Positions 10,806-22,215 of a stretch of 64,000 nt of DNA are shown here, piece by piece. Position 1 is the stretch's first letter; the number at the start of each line of letters is the position of its first letter. Position numbers and translations under genes: made by a program. Under the pieces are notes generated by a model that did no database searches, had not been told where the DNA came from, and was given only the letters and a program-made list of their open reading frames with translations. The DNA is taken from NCBI GenBank assembly GCA_015698045.1, contig BLAL01000266.1:589709-653708 (forward strand), written 5' to 3'. This stretch comes from Rhizophagus clarus. Lineage: Eukaryota > Glomeromycota > Glomeromycetes > Glomerales > Glomeraceae.

Positions 10806-12828
10806 TTTTTTTTTTAATCAAAAGACGTGTTTTTATTAACTGAAAAAAGATAGATAAGAGTACAAAAGATCAGCAAACTAAGCCTACCTGTTCCCTACAC
10901 AAGGGTCACAAATATGTCTCATGATTACTATAGCCCTAGCCTATTCTCTTTAGTGTAATAGGAAGTCTAGTTATAGAATTGTCCAAGGTATAAAAGAAAC
11001 GAAAAAGAAAAAAGAAAAATTTTATGATCTAATAAAACAAAAAACATCACGTAAAGCGAATGCTAAGCATGACAAGAAGTTAGTATAGAATCATCTATCT
11101 ATCCCTTCCAACTAAACTAAACATAATGTTCTAATAATGCCTTCAGCCCAGCGATTAAATGTTTTACATCTGGCTTCTTAGACTGGCCATTTCTTGGTTA
11201 ATCGATCTTCTTGTTAGAGCAGTCTGATTTGGTAGTTTTATTTCGGTCGTACTTTTGGTTGTTAGTATTAAAACCTGAAAAAGAAGAGTTAGACCCACAA
11301 GGTGTCCTGGAGGACTTTTCTGCATTGCCAATTTGAGCAGATTTACGTAAATTCTTGAAGTTGGGGGTGGAATAATGGCACCAAGAGATTTGTATGTTAT
11401 TCCAAAACTGAGAGTTGTTAATACGTGTGGAAACATGGTCCCAAGTGTCAAAATAACCTAGAACCATCAACTTCTTTGACTATTTTAAATGATTTGATCC
11501 CACTATCCAACAAAAACTAGTGCAAGCATCCATTTAAGAATAAGAAAGTGTCTGTCATATCTTCTGGAATATTGTATATGACAGCTTGAAACTTCTCATG
11601 TTGTTTTCTTTCAGAGAGGTTCCAGGAAGCAGGAAACTATCGCACAAGGATTCCTTCCAAGTTGACAGTCCAGTCCCCTCCATTATAGCATTTTAAGCAC
11701 TTATGGTCAGGAATCAGTCTAATCCTCACAGATAAGTACTTCTTGTGCACTCTTGTGCTGACTGATATGACCTTACCCCATTGTTCTAAATTGGCCAACA
11801 GAGTATAGTTATCCCATTTGGCCAGGATATCATAGACTACAAGATCTAATAATTGTGCTCGTTCTTGATCTTAAGAAACATATCTGGTGATGATAACGTT
11901 TCTATTCTTTAACATATTATCTGTCTCTTTCTGTTTTAACTTCTTTCCATTGTTGTTAGGCGTTGATTGTGGTTTGGAATCTCGCTTCAACTGCAACTTA
12001 AACGGTGTGAAAGGAGAAGTAAATAAACTTGTATTAAAAGTAACTGTCTTTGAACCAGAAGGCTTAGAGGGTGTATACTCAGGAGATTCTATGCTAAAAG
12101 TGGGCACTACTTGTTCATCCAGTCCAGAAGGAGTTTGTAATTGCAACTTTTGTTTCTCCTTACGAGTCCTTTTTTTAGCACTCCTTTTCTGAGATTTGGT
12201 TAAGTGCGTGACAAATATGGGTGTGACATTGCGCAGGAGTATGGTGCCTGAACTATCATCCAATGATCTGATATAATCTGCATCAAGCATATCAAAATTC
12301 ATTGATGCGTCTGATTGGTACATAGGATCCCCTAGATCTGCTATATTAGGAAATAGTTTGCGTGCATACTCCATCACTTGGTGAATTTCAGAATCCATGA
12401 GAAAAATTTTCTGGTTTTCATCGTCCAAGAGGAAGAGGTTAAGAAAAGTAGCTAAAAATTGAGTTATAATAAGAAAACAACTGTTTTGGGAAAGTCCTAG
12501 TAACAGCTTTTCCATAGGAACAACTTGGTCCTTATAAGTGTTGAGGAACTCGTCTATAGCTGAAAGGTCAGTCATTGTTATTGAGTTGAAAATAGTTGAA
12601 GGGTTTCTCTTGATGAGTCCTGAGAAAAAATCTACTATAACATCGTAATAACAGTTAGTAGAAAGACTCTTTAGTATAGAAGTAGGGATAACTTGGGTCG
12701 TAGAAGACGTTGATGCTATTTTTTGAACTAGTTTTGTTAGCAAAAATCCTTTCTTCATGATAAAATTAAAAATTTTTCTTCCGTAAAAAATTGATTCACA
12801 GATCTATAGGAAAGAGTTCTCAATGTCC
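10806..12828 (-). mobile_element. Second ORF1-only LINE (half-LINE), 2.0 kb, minus strand
   Basis: The element is flanked by an exact 14-bp duplication. Its 3' end (left side) is a T-run of twelve on the plus strand, i.e. a poly(A) tail on the minus strand. It carries one ORF1-like gene and about 300 bp of 3' UTR. No reverse transcriptase is seen. It has the same organisation and length as the 3549-5551 copy but diverged sequence, so the two are separate subfamilies. Confidence 0.8.
11120..12758 (-). pseudogene. LINE ORF1-like RNA-binding protein, broken
   Basis: Open for 295 codons from the ATG at 12758: a helical N-terminal half with Leu/Phe-rich stretches, then a basic KSQKRSAKKRTRKEKQKLQ segment and a Pro/Ser/Thr linker. 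A TAA at 11871 (CAA-like site) interrupts it. The frame then resumes with VVYDILAKWDNYTLLANL, EQWGKVISV and KKYLSVRIRL, an RRM-like beta-alpha-beta layout parallel to the first element. HKCLKC and a TAG in place of the Trp/Arg of VR-x-FPASW follow. Later parts lie in two other frames (around 11198-11470), ending near 11120. The paralogous C-terminal blocks (YF-x-W/Y-D-V, then SWC) confirm homology with 4843-5158. Confidence 0.7.
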
Positions 12829-12842
12829 AATTACTTTAAATT
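12829..12842. repeat. 14-bp target-site duplication, right copy
   Basis: Exact copy of 10792-10805. Confidence 0.85.
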
Positions 12843-12927
12843 ATGCATATTTAAATTATAAATTTATAAATATTAATATTATTAAATCAATAATCTAAAT
12901 GCTGTTATCTGATATGTATGAAAATTA

Positions 12928-13763
12928 CCGTATATCACGGGCCACAGTACCCCCTATGTATAGTACCCCCTCAAGAAATTTGCGAGAATTTTAAAGTACC
13001 CGGGTATTTTACATAGAGAATTCCAATTTAAAGCTTAAAATTTTGTAAAATACCCGGGGATAATACTAGATCAATATATAATGTATATTCCAGATATATA
13101 AAAACACTGGAACAATTAGTTTTAGCGTTTTTTTTACTTTACATATAAAAAATGCCAGAACAGTCAGTTTCAGCATTTTTTTTTGCGTTTTTATATATAT
13201 AAAAATGCCAGAACAGTCAGTTTCGGCATTTTTTTTTGCGTTTTTATATATAAAAAAAATGCCGAAACAATCAGTTTTGGCATTTTTTTTTTACTTTACA
13301 TATAAAAAATGCCAGAACAATCAGTTTTGACATTTTTTTTTTATTTTACATATAAAAACGCCAGAACAGTCAGTTTCGGCGGTTTTTTTTTACTTTACAT
13401 ATAAAAAATGCCAGAACAATCAGTTTCAGTATTTTTTTTTATTTTACATATAAAAGATGCCGGAACAGTCAGTTTCAGCATTTTTTTTGCATTTTTATAT
13501 ATATAAAAACGCCAGAACAATCAGTTTCAGCGTTTTTTTTTTACTTTACATATAAAAATGCCAGAACAATCAGTTTCGACATTTTTTTTGCATTTCACCA
13601 ATCTAATTAAACCCAGGTATTATACATAGCATGTACCCTGGGTATTTTAAAAATCCTGTACTCCACTATGTATAGTATCCACCCATGTACAGTACCCCCA
13701 GGTATAGGTCAAAACCCCTAAAATTTGCAAGATATCCAGGGTACTGTGGCCCGTGATATACGG
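12928..13763. mobile_element. TA-flanked MITE, 836 bp, with minisatellite interior
   Basis: The inverted ends CCGTATATCACGGGCCACAG (12928) and its complement ending at 13763 match for more than 24 bp, and TA lies on each side. A second inner inverted pair (cccgggtattttaca / tgtaaaatacccggg) lies at 12998-13060. The TA target fits Tc1/mariner-like mobilisation. No ORF. Confidence 0.85.
13120..13600. repeat. Minisatellite inside the MITE, unit about 60 bp, about nine copies
   Basis: Units read ataaaaatgccagaacagtc, agtttcggcattt, a T run and a ttacatata/ttatatata linker. Each unit is itself a near palindrome (aaaatgcc / ggcatttt), so the array could fold into repeated hairpins. Confidence 0.8.
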
Positions 13764-14015
13764 TATGTCTGATATGTGCCTATTAATATTTGGGTTTGAT
13801 TAGTAAATTATAAATATCTAATATATTTCAGTTACATATAAGATACATATCAGGTATATATAGGATACTAATATCAGGTACTCAATAAATCTATGATATA
13901 TGACCAATATATGACTGATATCTAACTACCTGATATGTATGAGATATATATGAGATGTGTATACTATGTATTACCATTTTTCTGCATCTGACAGGTACAT
14001 ATCAGGTACCTGATA

Positions 14016-16285
14016 CAGTCAAACTTCGATATACCGATACTGTTGGTTTGGGAAAAAATCATCGGTAGATCGAATTATCGTTATATCATAAAAATCCTAT
14101 ATACTGATATATATATTGTACGTTGATCAATATCGGTATAAAAATTTTTTCACATAAAATTTATAAATTTTATAATTTTTATTCATGTAATACAGTTAGT
14201 ATTTATTTAATATCACATTACAAAGTTTGGTCAAAATTATCTAATGTAATTTGTTTCGAACTATTAATATATGATTTCAACACTTGATGTCTTAGTTTCT
14301 GTAATATACTTAATTCACTTGGATTAACAGAAACATTGGATGAATACTCAAAAAATACAACAAGGTTATCCAAATGACCCAAAGCTTCTCTTTTTGAAAT
14401 TATTTCCATAGGTCCTTCATTCGGATCAATTTCTGGTTCGTTATTTGATTTTACCATTGATATAATTTTGTCATCTGTTAACCCTTCATTACCCTTCAAA
14501 AAGTCATCTATATGAAGAAATTCTTTCACATTCATAGGGTGATTGAATGGGAGTTGATCAATTAGATCTTGCAATTCCATTTCATCCCGAATTGCTTGAT
14601 CATCATCATCATCAGTTTCGTCATCTGATTCATCCATGTCATCCTGCGGTAAAATTCCTGTATGGTGCCAACAATTAGAAATTGTCCGTTGACTTACGGA
14701 ATTCTAAGCATCACTACTAAAATTAAAGGCATCATGAATATTTAAAGGGGTGGCTCCTTTGTTTAATTCCTGTGAAATTTCATATCCTTCAATCCTATTT
14801 CTGATAAGTAATTTCCGGTACTGTGCCTAAATTATTGAAGTTTAAATAAAATTTATGTTAATCATTAAAAGAATAAAAAAAAACCATCACTAACCTTAAA
14901 AAAATTAATAATTCCCGCATCACAAGGCTGCAAGTGAGCTGTAGTGTTTGGTGGCAAAAAATGCATAGCCACATTTGTTAAATTTAGATTTTCATTTATG
15001 ACATGTACTGGAGCATTATCAACAATTAAAAGAATTTTGCGATGTTGTAATCGCATTCGTGCATCCAATTTTGTAAGATAATCGTTCCATATCGAAACTT
15101 GCATCCAAGCTATTGAATTTCAGTAGTAATTAACTGGCAATTCTTCCTTTTTTTTTCTGCATAATATTCGTGGATTTTGGTATGTGTGAATAAAGGTCAG
15201 CTTCAATTTTTCAGTTCCAGTTGCGTTACATGTAAGGAGAAGAGTAACCCGTTTTTTTGATTTCTTTTTTCCAGAAAGTGGCCCTTGTGCTAGTATCTTT
15301 GAAGGTTCCAGGTCCCAGTACAATCCTAAAAATAACATAAAATGTTAGAATAATATTTGGATTTTTGAAGAAGATCTTGATTACCTGTTTCATCACAGTT
15401 AAAAACATCATTTAAGTCATAATCCTTGATAATTTCACGTAATTTTCTCCTTTCTTCTTCTAAAGTTTCTAATGGTGCACTATTTGCTTCACCCCACTTA
15501 ACATATTCTTTTAAATGATGGCATTGTTTAAATTTCTCTAACCATCCATTAGAAGCGGTAAAATTATCAATTTCAAACCCTCACGCAAAAATTTTTGCCT
15601 TTTCACGTAAAATATCACCGTTAATTATAACTCCTGCAGCAAGAGCATTTGTTAACCACAGCGCAAGAGCTTCTTCTACTTGAGGAAAGCAGGGTGGCCT
15701 TTCTCTTTGTTTATTTGCTTCTTCTGAATCGGGATTTACAAGCAGCCACTTATCTTTGTTTTTTAAAATATCAGAGACAGTGTTTTGCTTGATTTGGTAT
15801 ATGGCTGCGAGTTCTTGTTGAGTAAGCCGTAGTGTCTTCTGAGAATCTAAACAGAGTTGACGCTTTTGCGCATGCGTTAAAATAACTCTTTTCTTTAGTT
15901 GTAATAAATCATGTGTTATTTTCCTTTTTCTTTGTAGTTGAGGCATGATTTGTATAAAACGCGAAATGTATTTTTTTGATTTTTGATACTTTCATTAAAT
16001 GCATTATTTCCAAGAATGATATTTCATAGATACCGAAATGTTGCATGCATCTAAGGAGCAAAAAAAGATAAGGTCACATGAATATGTAACCTAAATATCG
16101 ATACAATGTTACTATTCGTTACTATAAAGGGACAAAGAACTTGTATCGTTATATGTTACAACGCGAATTTATATATAATATCGATATATTGAGGTTTTTT
16201 TATTAATTGTGAAACGGAACAATAAAAATTTATCGTTAAAAGCAATTATCGGTATATAGAATATTAGTATATCGAAGTTTGACTG
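14016..16285 (-). mobile_element. Tigger/pogo-type DNA transposon, 2,270 bp, full length but dead
   Basis: The terminal inverted repeats CAGTCAAACTTCGATATAC lie at both ends, with TA duplicated at 14014-14015 and 16286-16287. The CAGT start and TA target are typical of the Tigger/pogo group of Tc1/mariner elements. It holds one transposase gene (14218-15946) and is flanked by cctgatatgta-rich host repeat on both sides. Confidence 0.92.
14218..15946 (-). pseudogene. Tigger/pogo transposase (CENP-B-type HTH plus DDD domain), three nonsense codons
   Basis: Exon 1 (15946 to about 15385) begins MPQLQRKRKI. It has a psq/CENP-B-N-type helix-turn-helix (LTQQELAAIYQIKQNTVSDIL, about residues 40-60) and a Tc5/CENP-B second helix domain (VEEALALWLTNA), then the first catalytic Asp in VFNCDETG. 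A short intron leads to GLYWDLEP, the second Asp in LLIVDNAPVH and the third in LQPCDAGIINFFK. After a second intron comes YRKLLIRNR and an acidic C-terminus (DDETDDDDD) ending at 14218. Stops interrupt the frame at 15581-15583 (TGA), 15120-15122 (TGA) and 14704-14706 (TAG). All three fit single transitions at Arg or Trp codons. The catalytic triad itself is intact, but the gene cannot give full-length protein. Confidence 0.92.
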
Positions 16286-16369
16286 TATGTGTGAGATTAT
16301 TACACATATCTCATACATATCAGATACCTGATATGTACCTGATAGTATCAATTTTGACTAGTGTTATCT

Positions 16370-17300
16370 TTTTTTTTATAGGAAACTGACCTTTAGATCC
16401 AGAATTTTAATGAGATTCTTATCTTTTTTTAATTAATTTTTTTAGTTTCTTCTTTAACAAAACTATACTTAAATTTCATTTTTTTTTTTTTTTTTAGGTA
16501 ATTAGTTCTTTGGATTCTTGGCATAAGAATAGAGAATACATATATAGGATCTTGGTAAGGAATTGGACAATGGAAATTCAGTAAGCAATCTGGTAGACAA
16601 ATATCCTTTTTTGTTTCTTTTCGCAATGATTATTAATATTTCATTATTATTCTTTTTTAAATAACTGGTTTCTCAAACATTTGAATGCAGTATTCGGCAA
16701 AGTAAAAAAAAATTAATTTTTTTTGTAATTTAATGAACATTGCTAACGTTCACTTTTTTTTCTTTTTTTTAGGCAGTTTTCAAGTTTCTCTTAGGATCGA
16801 TTGAATATTGGTAAATGAAAAAAATAAATTTTTCTTTTCACTTTTCTTTTAACAAACTATTGCTAAAGTTTATTTTATTTTATTTCTTTTTTTTTAGGCA
16901 ATTCAGTAGTAATTATCTTGAAAGTTTGGACTTGCATTTTAGTAAATAAAAAAGTAATTTTTTTTTGCTTTTATTTTAATGATCATTACTCATTGATCAT
17001 TTTTTTTTAAATAATTTCTCAGTCTCTGATGGAATACCTGCAGGTAAAAATGTTTTTTAATTTTTTCATATTATTTCAACGAATATTATACTAATATTCA
17101 TTTTTTTTCTTTTTATAGGAAAATTGACTTCACTGAAACCAGATAAAGTTTCATAGGAGAATAGTCTCAAAAAAAGCGATTATAAAGCTCTATGTAGGTA
17201 TATCTTAGGCCACCATCAACAGCCTTCAGTTTTTATCTAAAAAATATTAACATTTTTTTTCTTTCCATTTTTTTTTAGAAAATTAGTCTTGCTTTAAACT
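16370..17300 (+). repeat. Diverged tandem units with T-run plus AGG boundaries
   Basis: Five or six units of about 110-150 bp each end in a long T tract followed by tagg or tagaa (about 16497, 16772, 16898, 17119, 17278), then a short unique stretch and attg-taacg-ttca. They look like repeated polypyrimidine acceptor sites, but the stretches between do not keep a reading frame. No gene supported. 17300-17676 is AT-rich spacer. Confidence 0.5.
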
Positions 17301-17676
17301 ATAAACACATTTCTTTACCACATGGATCTTAATAGATAGTGGTTGTAGATAGATGGCAAATGGATGGATGAATGAGAATGATAATATATAGATAGATATT
17401 AGATAAAATTTTATATGTATAATATATAACTATTAATAAAATGTAGCTATAAATAAATGTTAAACTACTATTATTTAGCCTTAAAAACTTCTAGTTCAAT
17501 CTATTTATCAATAATATTCAGATTACATATAGTAGTCGAATATAGTTTTTTTCAGGTTGAATATATATGTAATAATGTCCTAATATAGGTTGAATTTTCT
17601 TTCCAAATTTGAGATGATTGGCATCCTAAATATGCCAAAAAAATCAGCCTCAATTTGATATAAGTTAGATCATCAT

Positions 17677-18048
17677 TCAATCTATACTTAACCTGATTAA
17701 ATTTAGGCTGAATTGTCCTTTTTCGACTAGTGCAATACATTTATTCAAATACTTATCTGTGCATTTCTTAGTATTTTCACAAATAAATACTAAGGAATTA
17801 CATGCAGTGCAATAAATATAAAATGTAGGTCTTCCAGATCTGAACTTTCCATCTTCATATAATCTATCAATCATATGAATATATGCATTCTTTGAGAAGT
17901 ATGTTGGGTTATATTTGAAAAATTTCTTAAATGGAACATGAATATGGGAGCACTACATTTTTGGTGTTTCATTACTATATCTGTAATGCAGATTAGTTAT
18001 TGCTTGCACTACTATAGGATTTAAACCAGAAAAGTTAGTTTTAACCAT
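17677..18048 (-). pseudogene. Small unknown ORF with one in-frame stop
   Basis: From the ATG at 18048 the frame reads 31 codons (MVKTNFSGLNPIVVQAITNL ...), a TAG, then 92 further codons to the stop at 17677. The downstream part has HIHVPFKKFFKYNP, GRPTFYIYCTACNSLVF and CTDKYLNKC, i.e. a C-x2-C and a C-x7-C that could form a small metal site. The TAG sits where TGG would read Trp. I do not recognise the family. The uninterrupted coding style either side of a single stop suggests a recent relic. Confidence 0.45.
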
Positions 18049-18777
18049 TTTTTATAGTTTATAACTGATCTTAGTAATTTATAGCATTATAACAAATTAT
18101 AGTAATTTCAGTATGTTATATCATTTCTTTATCAACCTATACTAGATAAATATCATGATTCAAATTTATAGTGATTTTATTGATTTGTAGCCAATTTGGT
18201 GTACTACATACTATTAAACCAAATTCATTTTTATTTGATTACTAGCAGTTATAGGGTAATGTGCTAATTTTTTTTTCTAAATTGATTCACAGATCTTTAG
18301 AAGATTCTATAAGCAAATGTTTTTCATTAGGTGAAGCATTAATACTGTAAATTATATTAGATCAAGTTTTATATTCTAGTTTTTAATAAATTGAGCAGTG
18401 CAAATGGGCAGATTGTTTCCCAATGAAATGGTTTTTTCAAAACATTCAGATTTTTGAAATCATCAGCTTTTATGTTTACTAATATTATTCCACCATTATT
18501 TAGCAACATTAGGATATTTCTGATAGGAAATGGGTTTCGCAAAAAGTTCTGATTTTTCTGAAGTGCTCTGATTATTAAATAATTTTTCTAGCTAGTGTAA
18601 CTGACTCATTTCTAGTTGCTGTAAAGTAGAAGCTGGCAAATCACAGCCCTATGAAAAAAGATCATACAATAATTGTGCAATATTTGTTCAAGTCTGTGTG
18701 GAAATCATCCAGTTTTTGCAGTTTTTTGGATAAAAATAGCCATTCAGACTTTTATAGCGTATTAAATGTGTGCGATT
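18049..18777. other. AT-rich spacer and 5' part of a host repeat
   Basis: 18655-18777 (tacaataattgtgcaatatttg ... ttttgcagttttttggataaaaatagccat) recurs at 23325-23400. No gene. Confidence 0.5.
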
Positions 18778-18919
18778 CACAGGTCGAATAAAAAAAATCT
18801 CCAAAAATTGGCAGTCTGATTTTTGTCCGATTTTTGGATATATTTGTCTGATTTGTGGTTTTTTGTTGCCGATTTTATGGCGCGAATTGTTCATGAACGG
18901 CATTGCCGATTTGTGCCAA

Positions 18920-19060
18920 AAAATCGGCATTCCTATTTTTAAATAGTGCATGCAAATCGGCACTCCAATTTTTAAATAGTGCATGCAAATCGGCACTCCG
19001 ATTTTTAAATAGTGCATGCAAATCAGCACTCCGATTTTTAAATAGTGCATACAAATTCAA
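18920..19060. repeat. 33-bp tandem repeat, four copies (left subterminal block)
   Basis: Unit caaatcggcactccgatttt plus taaatagtgcatg, with a few substitutions. Predicted proteins here are translations of the repeat. Confidence 0.9.
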
Positions 19061-19199
19061 CCAAATTAGCTAAATTTATTTTATTTATATTTATGAAGTA
19101 CGACACATGCAAAAATTTATTTTTTCTCAAAAAATTTTATTCAAAGTAGTTTAATTTAAAAATTTACATGCTTTATTAGTAATTAAAAAATAAGAATTT

Positions 19200-20745
19200 A
19201 TTAAAAAGAAATCTATAATGAAAGTAAAAAAATGAATCAAAGTAAAGAAATGTGTTAAAAAATAAGAATAACAATAAAGAAAAAAGAAATGGGGGGAAAT
19301 GAAAAGAAGTAAGGGGAAACAAAAAAAAATGAAAAGAATACAAAGGTAAAGAAAATGAAAGGAATGAAGAAGGAAATGTAAGAAAAAAGGATAGTGTAAT
19401 ATAAAAAAAAAACAAAAAGAATAGTAGGAAAACATAAAGAAACGAAAAGAGAGAAGGGAGATATAAAGGAGCGAAAAAAAGGAGGGGGAAACGTAAAGGA
19501 ACAAAAAGAAAGGAAGGAAATGTAGAAGAACAAAAAAAAGAAGAAAATGCAAAGGAACAAAACGAAAAGAAGGGGAAACATAAAGTGATGAAACAAAAAG
19601 GAGAGTGAAACGTAATAGAATGAAAAAAATGGAAGGCAAAACGTAAAAAAAGAAAAAATAGAGGAAACATGAAGAAATGAAAGAGAAATGTGAATATACA
19701 AAAGAATTGAAGGGAAGATGAAAAGAATGAAGAGAAGTGAAAAGAAACAAAAAGAAACAAAAGAGACAAAATAAACCGAAAGGTGGGTGAAAAGAAAAGA
19801 ATGAAGGGGAAAGTGAAAATAAACAAAATAAATAGTAGAAAAACATAAAGAACGTAAAGGAACGAAAGGGAAATGTAAAGGAACAAAAAGAAAGGAAAGA
19901 AATGTAAAAAAACAAAAAAAAAAGGAGGAAATGCAAATCAACAAAACGAAAAGAAGGGGAAACATAAAGTGATGAAACAAAAAGGAGTGAAACGTAATAG
20001 AATGAAAAAAATGGAAGGCAAAACGTAAAAAAAGAAAAATAGAGGAAACATGAAGAAATGAAAGAGAAATGTGAATATACAAAAGAATTAAAGGGGAGAT
20101 GAAAAGAATGAAGAGAAGTGAAAAGAAACAAAAGGAAACAAAAGAAACAAAGTAAACTGAAAGGTGGGTGAAAAGAAAAGAATGGAGGAGAAGTGAAAAT
20201 AAATGAAAAGAATAGTAGGAAAACATAAAGAAACGGAAAGAAAAGAAGGGAAACGTAAAGGAACGAAAAGAAAGAAGGGGGAAACGTAAAGGAACAAAAA
20301 GAAAGGAAAGAAATGTAAAGAACAAAAAAAAGAGGAAATGAAACGAAAAGGGAAAGGAACGAAATGAAAAGAAGGGGGAAGCGTAAAGGGTGAAATGAAA
20401 GGAGGGAAAATATAAAAAATAAAATGAAAAGAGAAGGAACGTAAAGAGACAAATGAAAAGGAGATGAAACGTAAAGGAATAAAGCAAAAATGAGGGCAAA
20501 TGTAAAGTGATGAAATGAAAAGGAGGGTTAAACGTAATAACCGAAAAAAAAATAGAAGGAAAAACGTAAAAAAAAAGAAAAAAAAGAGGAAGAAATGAAA
20601 GAGAAATGTGAATATACAAAAATAATTGAAGGGAGACGAAAAGAATGGAAAACAAACGAAAAGAAACACAGGGGATAAAAGAAAAAATGAAAGAAAAGTT
20701 AGTAAATAACGAAATGTAATCGATCATAAAAAAAATAAAATGAAA
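19200..20745. repeat. 1.5-kb polypurine (GA-rich) tract with higher-order repeats of about 380 bp
   Basis: The plus strand is almost entirely A and G with scattered T. A block of about 245 bp (19557-19803) is repeated at 19936-20182 and, more diverged, at about 20490-20655. The long minus-strand reading frames over it are Phe/Ser/Leu-rich composition artefacts. Confidence 0.85.
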
Positions 20746-20789
20746 TAAAAAGAAACATACTTGTAAAGAAGCCTAATTACTAAAAACAT

Positions 20790-22215
20790 TTGATCAGAAC
20801 CTGCAAAAAAAAGATGGATTCGTTAGTAAAACGTTTCCTAAAAAAAAAAAGAAAAAATAAAGTTTTGAAAATTTCGAAACTTACATTCATTACGCCCACG
20901 GCCATCGTCCAAGAATCGAAAACTAGAATCTACAAAAAAAAAGATGAAAACGTTAATAAAAACGTCTCCTAAAAAAAAACAAAGAAAAAAAAGTTTCTAA
21001 AATTTTGAAACTTATATTCATTACGCCCACAGCTATCGTCCAAGAATCGAAGACCAGAAGCTACAAAAAAAAAAGACGGAAATGTTAGTAAAACGTTTTC
21101 TAAAAAAAAAGAAAAAATAAAGTTTTGAAAATTTTGAAACTTACATTCATTATGCCCACGGCCATCGTCCAAGAATCGAAGACCAGAACCTACTAAAAAA
21201 AAAGATGGAAACGTTAGTAAAAACGTCTCCTAAAAAAAACAAAGAAAAAAAAAGTTTCGAAAATTTCGAAACTTACATTCATTACGCCCACGGCCATCAT
21301 CCAAGAATCGAAGACCGGAAGCTACAAAAAAAAAAAGACAGAAACGTTAGTAAAACGTTTCCTAAAAAAAAACAAAGAAAAAAAAGTTTCGAAAATTTCA
21401 AAACTTACATTCATTACGCCCACTGCCATCGTCCAAGAATCAAAGACCAGAACTTACTAAAAAAAAAGATGGAAACGTTAGTAAAAACGTCTCCTAAAAA
21501 AACAGAGAAAAAAAAAGTTTGAAAATTTCAAAACTTACATTCATTACGCCCACAGCCATCGTCCAAGAATCGAAGACCAGAATCTACTAAAAAAAAAAGA
21601 TGGAAACGTTAGTAAAAACGTCTCCTAAAAAAAACAGAGAAAAAAAAAGTTTGAAAATTTCGAAACTTACATTCATTATGCCCACGGCCATCATCCAAGA
21701 ATCGAAGACTGGAAGCTACAAAAAAAAAAGACGGAAACGTTAGTAAAACGTTTCCTAAAAAAAATAAAGAAAAAAAAAGTTTCGAAAATTTTGAAACTTA
21801 CATTCATTACGCCCACAGCCATCGTCCAAGAATCGAAGACCAGAAGCTACAAAAAAAAAAGACGAAAATGTTAGTAAAACGTTTCCTAAAAAAAACAAAG
21901 AAAAAAAAAGTTTTGAAAATTTCGAAACTTACATTCATTACACCCACGGCCATCGTTCAAGAATCGAAGACCAGAAGCTACAAAAAAAAAGATGGAAACG
22001 TTAGTAAAAACGTCTCCTAAAAAAAAACAAAGAAAAAAAAAGTTTCAAAAATTTTGAAACTTACATTCATTATGCCCACAGCCATCATCCAAGAATCGAA
22101 GACCAGAAGCTACAAAAAAAAAAGATGGAAACGTTAGTAAACGTTTCCTAAAAAAAAAGAAAAAATAAAGTTTTGAAAATGAAAATTTTCGAAATTTACA
22201 TTAATTACGCCCATC
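20790..22215. repeat. 131-bp satellite, eleven copies, each with two dyad symmetries
   Basis: The marker acttacattcattacgccca occurs at about 20884, 21016, 21145, 21278, 21408, 21538, 21667, 21800, 21933, 22062 and (diverged) 22197. Spacing is 129-135 bp. Each unit carries ggaaacgtt-agtaa-aacgtttcc and gtttcgaaaatttcgaaac, both near-perfect inverted repeats. Copies differ by a few percent plus A-run length. Confidence 0.95.

Noticed and set aside
19151-20727. Long minus-strand reading frames (up to 490 codons) rich in Phe, Ser and Leu
   Set aside because: They are translations of the polypurine satellite; several overlapping frames are equally open and none has a domain or splice structure.
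20790-22215. Possible CRISPR array (eleven 131-bp units)
   Set aside because: Units are contiguous tandem copies with no unique spacers, and the setting is eukaryotic repeat DNA.
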